DNA of 7,670 bases from NCBI GenBank assembly GCA_036648455.1, contig JAVXIH010000090.1, positions 1 through 7,670 on the forward strand, in the 5' to 3' direction. A program made the position numbers and the translations under genes. How positions within the stretch are numbered: the stretch's first letter is position 1; every line of letters starts with the position of its first letter. The notes under the pieces are model-generated. The model saw only the letters and a list, made by a program, of their open reading frames with translations. It did not search any database and was not told the origin of the DNA. Below are positions 1 through 5,744 of this stretch, one piece after another. Source of the DNA: Mucinivorans sp036648455. GTDB taxonomy: Bacteria; Bacteroidota; Bacteroidia; Bacteroidales; Rikenellaceae.

Positions 1-121
1 GGACTTCTAAAAATTAGATTTTTCAAGGCGGACAAGGTCAAAAAACCGCAGTTTACTCACTGTAAATGAGGACTTTTCGATCCGCAGTAGAGCACCGAAA
101 AAGCAATTTTTTGAAGTCACC
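1..121. repeat. Nested imperfect palindrome, MITE/REP-like intergenic element
   Basis: This stretch folds back on itself in several nested layers. Bases 2-15 pair with 105-118 (13 of 14 positions), 19-23 (TTTTT) with 98-102 (AAAAA), 28-32 (GCGGA) with 81-85 (TCCGC), 38-44 with 74-80 (one mismatch), and 52-56 (TTTAC) with 62-66 (GTAAA) around a five-base loop. No open reading frame of note lies inside it. It sits just beyond the pfp terminator. The terminal motif next to CACCTA recurs after gyrB (3680-3700), which suggests a dispersed repeat family. The element may continue past the left edge. I infer a small non-autonomous palindromic element; copy number cannot be seen here. Confidence 0.55.
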
Positions 122-128
122 TAGAACA

Positions 129-168
129 AAAAAGAGCCTCCTTGACCAAGGTCAAGGAGGCTCTTTTT
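129..168 (-). terminator. Strong intrinsic terminator after pfp (potentially bidirectional)
   Basis: A perfect 13-bp GC-containing stem, 134-146 with 151-163 (GAGCCTCCTTGAC on the plus strand), closes a CAAG loop. It is flanked by A129-A133 and T164-T168, which extend the pairing to 18 bp. Read on the minus strand the stem is followed by a U-run, and it starts 14 bases after the stop codon of the phosphofructokinase gene. The symmetric A and T flanks mean it could also stop transcription entering from the left on the plus strand. Confidence 0.92.
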
Positions 169-181
169 GAGTTAGATCAGA

Positions 182-1405
182 CTATTTATCCCATTCTAGG
201 ATTTTCATAAAGTCATATTCTTCGGGATTGTCAACATATTTTGCTGCACCCTTATAATCTTGCGGTGTGATATAGTGCATATTGTTGCGCACGATCAGTT
301 GGAACTTATCCGAAGCGGTGTCAACCAAACGTGGTTTGATTTTACCGTTTTCGTCGGCAACCGAATCCATAAACAATGGTTCGATAGCCCCTTCGCTAGT
401 CACGGTCACCATACAGCCGGTTTCGCCGCGTGAGTATAGTTCATACACACCCAAGCCCAGACGTGTGGCATACGACATATCGTAAGCGATTGGCCGGCAG
501 CAACGAAGCTCGTAACCCATCTCGTTAGGACGGCTCTTGACCTTGATGCGCAGATTTTGCAAACGCTCTTGAACCAACATATTGAAGATGTGAGCCTTGG
601 ACACGTTACCCAATTCAGGGTGGTTGTGCTCGTCGTAGGTGAAGTTCACACCAGTGCCGATAATGTCTTCGTCACTCATAAAGTGGAACACACCTTCCGA
701 AATAATGGCCACACCATAAGGGATGCCAAGCAGACGACGTTTCACCATCGAAGAGATCACCAAACGTGCGATTTTATCGAAAGACAATGAAGTTTTCGAG
801 AACATCTCGGGGATGATAATCATCGGATAGTGGCAAGCCGAACCGATACCGAAGGCCAAGTGACCAGCTTCGCGACCCATAGCCGAAACTACGAACCAGT
901 TGCCCGACGTGCGAGCATCTTCATACAAAGTGGTTGCCAATTTAACGCCCTCTTCTTTGGCCGAATTGTAGCCAAACGTAGGGGTTCCACCAGGCAGAGG
1001 GAGGTCATTATCAATAGTTTTTGGTACGTGAATTGTCTTGATGTCAATCTTTTTGTCACGCAACCATTTACCCAAACGATTAGCAGTTGATGCCGTATCG
1101 TCGCCACCAATGGTGACAAGGCATTTAACGTTATATTTCTCGAAGAAATCACTGCGGAATTCTTTGTCTGTCGGTTTATAACGGCTCATAACCAACGCCG
1201 AGCCACCGCGTGAGTAGATATTGTCAGCAAAATCGAAATCGAGATAGACAAAATCTGCCTCTTCGGCAAAAAGGCTACGGTATCCACCGTTAAGACCGAT
1301 TACTTGAAAACCGTTTTGCGAAAAGACCTTCGTCACGGCCGAGATTACGGTGTTGATTCCAGGTGCGGGACCACCTGCACACAAAATTGCAACTGATTGT
1401 TTCAT
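182..1405 (-). CDS. pfp: Diphosphate (PPi)-type 6-phosphofructokinase
   Basis: This 407-residue cytoplasmic enzyme phosphorylates fructose 6-phosphate to fructose 1,6-bisphosphate in glycolysis. The N-terminal GGPAPGIN loop (residues 11-18) and GGDDT (100-104) form the phosphoryl-donor site. PKTIDND (128-134) carries the catalytic Asp132, and AMGREAGHLA follows with the conserved MGR substrate motif. ATP-using enzymes have Gly where Asp103 lies and usually Gly where Lys129 lies; Asp103 plus Lys129 is the established signature of PPi users, so I call the donor as pyrophosphate and the reaction as reversible. Length fits the single-chain family of about 400 residues. The ATG is preceded by an AT-rich leader without a Shine-Dalgarno sequence. 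The gene begins 26 bases after the sugar-binding lipoprotein gene, has no visible promoter of its own, and ends at a strong terminator. Donor choice rests on motifs only. Confidence 0.93.
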   Translation of the reverse strand: MKQSVAILCAGGPAPGINTVISAVTKVFSQNGFQVIGLNGGYRSLFAEEADFVYLDFDFADNIYSRGGSALVMSRYKPTDKEFRSDFFEKYNVKCLVTIGGDDTASTANRLGKWLRDKKIDIKTIHVPKTIDNDLPLPGGTPTFGYNSAKEEGVKLATTLYEDARTSGNWFVVSAMGREAGHLAFGIGSACHYPMIIIPEMFSKTSLSFDKIARLVISSMVKRRLLGIPYGVAIISEGVFHFMSDEDIIGTGVNFTYDEHNHPELGNVSKAHIFNMLVQERLQNLRIKVKSRPNEMGYELRCCRPIAYDMSYATRLGLGVYELYSRGETGCMVTVTSEGAIEPLFMDSVADENGKIKPRLVDTASDKFQLIVRNNMHYITPQDYKGAAKYVDNPEEYDFMKILEWDK

Positions 1406-1431
1406 AGTTTGAATTAATAAATAAAGAATTA

Positions 1432-2457
1432 TTACTTAAGATCTTTCTTGTAAATTGCTTTAATGCTGGCTATATTTTTGTAGGGCACCGTAGCCACGGG
1501 GGTGATCACGGTACTTGGGAAATCATAGCTCTGTTTAGTTGCCCAGGCCAAGATCACCTTCACCGACTCGCTCACCGACTCACTTGTCCCGCAATCGACG
1601 GTCATCGTTTGTGTACCAAGCACCAGACGAGCCAACGCCTTCTCGGTGTTGTTCATACCCGTAATGATTGGATATTGAGTGATTTGAGGGTAATGTGCTT
1701 GCAAAGCAAGCACCACACCAGCCGCTTGAGCATCGCTCCCCGCGAGCACCGCAGCAGGCATATCAGGCGATTTGTAATGTGCTTTCAAAATTTCTCGCAT
1801 CGCCACAATGGCATCTTCCTTGCCCCAGCTTTTCACTTTCGTGTCTTCGTATGTCGATTTGCCACTCGGACAGAGCAACTTTCCTTGACTGATTTTCTTA
1901 CCTATTGATTCATAAGCGCCATCAAAAAGCGTCTTGGCATTGTTGTCATATTGTGGACCCGAAAGAATCTCGACCCGAGACCCGTCAGCCAACCCATCCA
2001 AGGCTTGGGATTGCAACTTGCCTATCTGCTGATACGAAGCAGAGATAAAGCCATCGATGTCTGTCGAATTTTGCGGCAAACGATCGTAAGCCAAAATCTT
2101 GCCGCCCATCGATTTGTATTTCTTCAAAGCTGCACTCACATCGACCGAATAAGCATCGGTCGTCATAATAATCATAAACGGAGGAACGACACCTGTTGCG
2201 ATTAGGTTATTAATCTCGGTCGCCTGTTTGGCTCCATCACCATCGATGGTACGCACAAAATATAGGGCTATCCTATTTTGAATCAGAGCATTGACCATGT
2301 CTTCTTGCTGCTGGGTCAATTGCGCATTGTCGTTATCGAACGGGAAAACGACCACCGCTGACGAGATAGGAGGAGGTGGCAATTCACCGCCAATATCGAG
2401 GCACGAAACAAATGTCGAGACAAATAACAATAAGAATGGAATTATAATTTTTTTCAT
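1432..2457 (-). CDS. XylF-like periplasmic sugar-binding lipoprotein (orphan)
   Basis: A 341-residue type I periplasmic binding protein related to D-xylose-binding XylF. Residues 1-18 are a lipoprotein signal (MKKIIIPFLLLF core) ending in FVSC, with Cys19 the predicted lipidation site, followed by a proline-rich linker (27-30). Family landmarks in order are the first beta strand AVVVF (34-38), ILAYDR (121-126) matching XylF VLAYDR, the 'DIDGFIS...IGKLQSQAL' stretch (133-153), AGSDAQAAG (239-247) and GTQTMTV (281-287), which is identical to my memory of XylF. Several positions that contact sugar in XylF differ here, so the ligand may not be xylose. No permease or ATPase gene is adjacent, which is unusual for an ABC-type binding protein; it might serve a distant transporter, a sensor, or a surface scavenging role. 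It precedes pfp by 26 bases and a -7 box lies 32 bases before its start, suggesting a two-gene unit. Confidence 0.82.
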   Translation of the reverse strand: MKKIIIPFLLLFVSTFVSCLDIGGELPPPPISSAVVVFPFDNDNAQLTQQQEDMVNALIQNRIALYFVRTIDGDGAKQATEINNLIATGVVPPFMIIMTTDAYSVDVSAALKKYKSMGGKILAYDRLPQNSTDIDGFISASYQQIGKLQSQALDGLADGSRVEILSGPQYDNNAKTLFDGAYESIGKKISQGKLLCPSGKSTYEDTKVKSWGKEDAIVAMREILKAHYKSPDMPAAVLAGSDAQAAGVVLALQAHYPQITQYPIITGMNNTEKALARLVLGTQTMTVDCGTSESVSESVKVILAWATKQSYDFPSTVITPVATVPYKNIASIKAIYKKDLK

Positions 2458-2489
2458 AGGTGTATCACAATAGAATTTCTATTGGTTGA

Positions 2490-2497
2490 CAAAGGTA
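2490..2497 (-). promoter_or_regulatory. Bacteroidota-type -7 promoter box for the lipoprotein-pfp unit
   Basis: The minus strand reads TACCTTTG, an exact match to the Bacteroidetes primary-sigma -7 consensus TAnnTTTG. It ends 32 bases before the ATG of the XylF-like gene, implying a leader of roughly 25 bases. No clear TTTG -33 element is seen 19-21 bases upstream, where the sequence is A/T-rich instead. Confidence 0.6.
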
Positions 2498-2563
2498 TAA
2501 AATTTTTTATGCTTTTCGATAGAAAATAAACAAAAAAACGCGCTACCAGCATTAGAAGCTGTT

Positions 2564-3574
2564 TCAATTCGGAATCGGCCCGAGCCTCTCGGCACGTTGG
2601 AGATCGTCTTGTGTCATAATTTCGATCATAAAAGGTACAATATGGCTCATTTCAGCTTTACGCTCGGGGCAATTTTGCATCGTACACGTGGGACACAACC
2701 GCTCGTCGCACGGGTCGCTATGCACCGACACCATCGCTTGATTGGGCTGCAAACCCTCGATAAACATCGCTTCGAGTTGTTCGCCTTCGCAATGCCCTTG
2801 CCGAACATTATAGTACCACGGGATCGTCAGGTGGCAATCCAGATGTATCGATTCGCCATAACTAATCACGCGTAGGTCGTGGATATCGATCCAAGCCTCG
2901 CGCCGCGAAGCGTTGGTCATCTGCTCGATACGCTCCACATCCACCTCGTCCGAATGGTCCATCAACGAACGCGCCGTTTTGCGCAATATTCCGATTCCTG
3001 TCACTATGATTATCGAGCCAAAAACCAACGCCAACGCACCATCAATCCACGCAATGTCAGTCACATAGAGCAGCACCAAACCGAGCACCAAACCAATAGT
3101 GGAATAGGTGTCGCTTTGGAGGTGTTTGCCCCCCGAAACTAGCGCTATCGAACTGGCCTTGGCCCCCACACGAATGCTCCACGCACCAAGAATCCAGTTC
3201 ACCAAACCAGCCAGGGCAATAATCAAGATACCAATATCCAGGGAATTGGGCATCTGGGGTGTGATAATACGCAAGGCTCCCTCATAAATAATCAGTCCGC
3301 CAGCCACGATAATCAAGATCCCCTCGACCGAAGCGGTCAACATTTCAACCTTGCCGTGCCCAAAAGGGTGATCCGCATCGCGCGGTTGACTCGACAGCCA
3401 CACACTCCACAAACCCAATATACCAGCCAACACGTTGACTATACTCTCCAACGCATCAGTCAAAATACCGACAGAACCAGTGAGCCAATAGGCAACAAAC
3501 TTGCCCACCAACAGCAATATGCCAACCAACAAAATCGTTCGTTGAACCTTTATCTTAATGTCTTTTGTTTGCAT
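2564..3574 (-). CDS. Cation diffusion facilitator (CDF) family metal transporter
   Basis: A 336-residue inner-membrane protein of the CDF family, which exports divalent metals such as Zn, Fe or Mn in exchange for protons. About six hydrophobic segments are visible (roughly 13-32, 36-60, 83-105, 113-134, 158-176, 177-197). TDALESIVN (39-47) is in helix 2, HPFGHGKVE (69-77) in the following loop, and KHLQSD (150-155) in helix 5 supplies His151 and Asp155 of the transport site. A cytoplasmic ferredoxin-like domain (about 210-285) follows, then a tail with four cysteines (289, 294, 297, 302; CX4CX2CX4C) near a preceding His285, which could bind metal. In helix 2 the two aspartates known from E. 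coli YiiP align with Glu43 and Asn47; Asp40 may take their place. The DALESIVN form is shared by a recognised CDF subgroup, so this is probably not loss of function. Which metal it moves cannot be read from the sequence. Confidence 0.93.
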   Translation of the reverse strand: MQTKDIKIKVQRTILLVGILLLVGKFVAYWLTGSVGILTDALESIVNVLAGILGLWSVWLSSQPRDADHPFGHGKVEMLTASVEGILIIVAGGLIIYEGALRIITPQMPNSLDIGILIIALAGLVNWILGAWSIRVGAKASSIALVSGGKHLQSDTYSTIGLVLGLVLLYVTDIAWIDGALALVFGSIIIVTGIGILRKTARSLMDHSDEVDVERIEQMTNASRREAWIDIHDLRVISYGESIHLDCHLTIPWYYNVRQGHCEGEQLEAMFIEGLQPNQAMVSVHSDPCDERLCPTCTMQNCPERKAEMSHIVPFMIEIMTQDDLQRAERLGPIPN

Positions 3575-3607
3575 TTGTTAATCGTATTTTAACAGCCTTG
3601 TATACTG

Positions 3608-3643
3608 AACTATCCCAGCAACATAGACGTTACCAGGATAGTT
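3608..3643 (-). other. 15-bp RNA hairpin between gyrB and the CDF gene
   Basis: On the minus strand AACTATCC (3643-3636) pairs perfectly with GGATAGTT (3615-3608), and the inner TGGTAAC (3635-3629) pairs with GTTGCTG (3622-3616) through four Watson-Crick and three G-U pairs, leaving a six-base loop, GTCTAT. The stem is continuous only in minus-strand RNA; on the plus strand the three wobbles become A-C mismatches. It lies 87 bases after the gyrB stop and 33 bases before the CDF start. No U-run follows, so it is not a standard intrinsic terminator. It could be a 5'-leader structure of the transporter gene, a 3'-end stabiliser for gyrB mRNA, or a remnant of a palindromic repeat. Confidence 0.6.
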
Positions 3644-3679
3644 TTAAATTTTAGATTATGAGTTTGACAATTCATCTGC

Positions 3680-3700
3680 CAATTTTTCAGAAGTCACCTA
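3680..3700. repeat. Copy of the 104-123 repeat-end motif, downstream of gyrB
   Basis: CAATTTTT followed by two bases and then GAAGTCACCTA matches the right end of the left-edge palindrome (104-123) with one substitution and one inserted base over 21 positions. Both copies lie in the same orientation in 3' flanks of minus-strand genes. A weaker resemblance exists between 3642-3657 and 6-21 (13 of 16 bases), in the order expected for an internally deleted copy of the element. The full palindrome is not present here, so this is at most a remnant. Confidence 0.45.
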
Positions 3701-3730
3701 CAATGAAATATCGACAAATTCACCGATCGC

Positions 3731-5674
3731 TTATGCGTCAATTCTTGCGTATTTAGCGTGTTTTTCGATAAATTCACGACGTGGAGGAACTTCATCGCCC
3801 ATCAACATTGCAAAAATACGATCGGCCTCCACCGCATTGTCAATGGATACTTGGCGCAAAATCCGCGACTCGGGATTCATCGTAGTTTCCCACAACTGCT
3901 CGGCGTTCATCTCTCCCAAACCTTTGTAACGCTGAATGTGCACGCCCTTGGTGCCAAACTCCTCGACGATGGCCATCCGTTCGTCCTCGTCCCAACAGTA
4001 ACGCTCGGACTTGCCTTTCTTGATCTGATAAAGCGGAGGCGTGGCGATAAACAAGTGACCATTTTTGATCAAATCGTTCATATAACGGAAGAAAAAAGTC
4101 ATAATCAAAGTAGCAATGTGCGAACCATCCACGTCGGCATCGGTCATAATAACCACCTTGCCGTAACGCAATTTACTTAGATTCAACTGCTTACTATCCT
4201 CTTCGGTGCCGATTGTCACACCCAGAGCTGTGAAAATATTACGAATTTCTTCACTCTCGAATGTACGGTGATCCATCGCCTTTTCCACGTTAAGGATCTT
4301 ACCACGAAGCGGCAAAATTGCTTGGAACGCGCGATCGCGCCCTTGTTTCGCCGTTCCACCTGCCGAATCCCCTTCGACCAAGAAGAGCTCGGTCTTGTCC
4401 CTCTCACGCGAGGAACAGTCCGACAGCTTGCCGGGCAGACCCGAACCGCTAAGCACCGTCTTGCGCTGAACCAATTCACGAGCCTTACGCGCTGCGTGAC
4501 GAGCCGTGGCCGCTAGGATCACCTTCGACACAATTTGCCGAGCATCCCGTGGATTTTCCTCCAAATAGTTAGTCAACGCTTGGCAAACGGCCTGATCCAC
4601 AGCACCTGCAATTTCTGAATTGCCGAGTTTAGTCTTGGTCTGACCCTCGAACTGAGGCTCTTGAACCTTGACCGAAATAATGGCCGTCAAACCCTCACGA
4701 AAGTCATCACCCGAAATTTCGAATTTCAACTTGGCAAGCATTCCGCTATCATCGGCATATTTTTTCAACGTACGGGTCAACCCACGACGGAAACCTGTCA
4801 AGTGAGTCCCGCCCTCGATTGTCGAGATATTGTTGACATACGAATGGATATTTTCTGTATACGTATTATTATATTGCATCGCTACCTCCACCGGAACGCC
4901 TTCTTTTTCGCAATCCAAATAAATAATATCCTCGATCAGCGATTCGCGCCCCATATCCAGATAGCGGACAAATTCTTTAAGCCCTTCGGTCGACAAGAAA
5001 CTCTCGTGCAAAAATTCACCACTCTCTTCGTCTTTCTCCCGATAATCGGTGATGTCCAGTCGGATACCTTTATTCAGAAAAGCGAGCTCGCGCAAACGAG
5101 TCGAGAGAGTATCGTAACTAAATGTAGTGGTTTGGGTGAAAATCTCGCTGTCGGGTTTAAAAATGATGGTTGTCCCGGTTTCGTCTGTTTCGCCGATGAC
5201 TTGCACATCAGCCTGAGGCACACCACGCACAAATTTTTGCGAATAAATCTTGCCGTTGCGCTTAACCACTGCTTCCAATTCCACCGACAAAGCATTGACA
5301 CACGACACCCCAACACCGTGCAGACCACCCGAAACTTTGTAGGAATCCTTATCGAATTTACCCCCAGCGTGCAACACAGTCAACACTACTTCAAGCGCCG
5401 AACGCCCCTCTTTTTCGTGAAAATCGGTCGGGATCCCACGCCCATCATCCTCGACGGCAACCGAGCCGTCTTCTTGGATTCTGACGTGAATATTATTACA
5501 ATGACCAGCCAACGCCTCGTCAATGGAGTTGTCCATCACTTCGTACACCAAGTGATGCAGCCCTTTTTCACCTGTGTCACCGATATACATTGCGGGACGC
5601 TTACGCACCGCTTCTAGCCCTTCGAGTACCTGAATACTACTTGCCGAGTATTCGTCTTTATTGTTTTGACTCAT
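3731..5674 (-). CDS. gyrB: DNA gyrase subunit B
   Basis: This 647-residue protein is the ATPase subunit of DNA gyrase, which with GyrA introduces negative supercoils. The GHKL ATPase domain (about 1-225) shows Glu45 (catalytic base) and Asn49 in YEVMDNSIDEA, DDGRGIP (76-82), and the SGGLHGVG lid (115-122). The transducer domain carries the QTK loop (345-347) with Lys347. The TOPRIM domain contains EGDSAGG (434-440) and DADVDGSH (512-519), giving metal ligands Glu434, Asp512 and Asp514; QRYKGLGEMN near 581-590 marks the GyrA-contacting tail. Length is as in other Bacteroidetes and Firmicutes GyrBs and lacks the roughly 170-residue insertion of the E. coli protein. ParE is the main alternative, but the N-terminal wording and overall match favour GyrB. 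An exact -7 box lies 33 bases before the ATG, so the gene probably has its own promoter despite lying only 70 bases from the ABC-F gene. Confidence 0.96.
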   Translation of the reverse strand: MSQNNKDEYSASSIQVLEGLEAVRKRPAMYIGDTGEKGLHHLVYEVMDNSIDEALAGHCNNIHVRIQEDGSVAVEDDGRGIPTDFHEKEGRSALEVVLTVLHAGGKFDKDSYKVSGGLHGVGVSCVNALSVELEAVVKRNGKIYSQKFVRGVPQADVQVIGETDETGTTIIFKPDSEIFTQTTTFSYDTLSTRLRELAFLNKGIRLDITDYREKDEESGEFLHESFLSTEGLKEFVRYLDMGRESLIEDIIYLDCEKEGVPVEVAMQYNNTYTENIHSYVNNISTIEGGTHLTGFRRGLTRTLKKYADDSGMLAKLKFEISGDDFREGLTAIISVKVQEPQFEGQTKTKLGNSEIAGAVDQAVCQALTNYLEENPRDARQIVSKVILAATARHAARKARELVQRKTVLSGSGLPGKLSDCSSRERDKTELFLVEGDSAGGTAKQGRDRAFQAILPLRGKILNVEKAMDHRTFESEEIRNIFTALGVTIGTEEDSKQLNLSKLRYGKVVIMTDADVDGSHIATLIMTFFFRYMNDLIKNGHLFIATPPLYQIKKGKSERYCWDEDERMAIVEEFGTKGVHIQRYKGLGEMNAEQLWETTMNPESRILRQVSIDNAVEADRIFAMLMGDEVPPRREFIEKHAKYARIDA

Positions 5675-5707
5675 ATTTTGATAATAATTGTATTAACGAA
5701 TGAAAAA

Positions 5708-5715
5708 CAAAGGTA
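5708..5715 (-). promoter_or_regulatory. Bacteroidota-type -7 promoter box for gyrB
   Basis: The minus strand reads TACCTTTG, again an exact TAnnTTTG match, ending 33 bases before the gyrB ATG. The distance is nearly the same as for the box before the XylF-like gene. A GTG in the -33 region is only a partial match to the TTTG consensus. Confidence 0.6.
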
Positions 5716-5744
5716 GTAAAAAATTAGGGATTTCACGCTATGTT

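Noticed and set aside
2531..2563. Possible intrinsic terminator after the CDF gene (CAGC/GCTG stem and a T7 run on the minus strand)
   Set aside because: The stem is only 4 bp and eight bases separate it from the T-run, which does not fit a standard terminator.
4661..5617. 318-codon open frame on the plus strand, antisense to gyrB
   Set aside because: It overlaps conserved gyrase coding sequence throughout and its translation resembles no known family; treated as a shadow frame.
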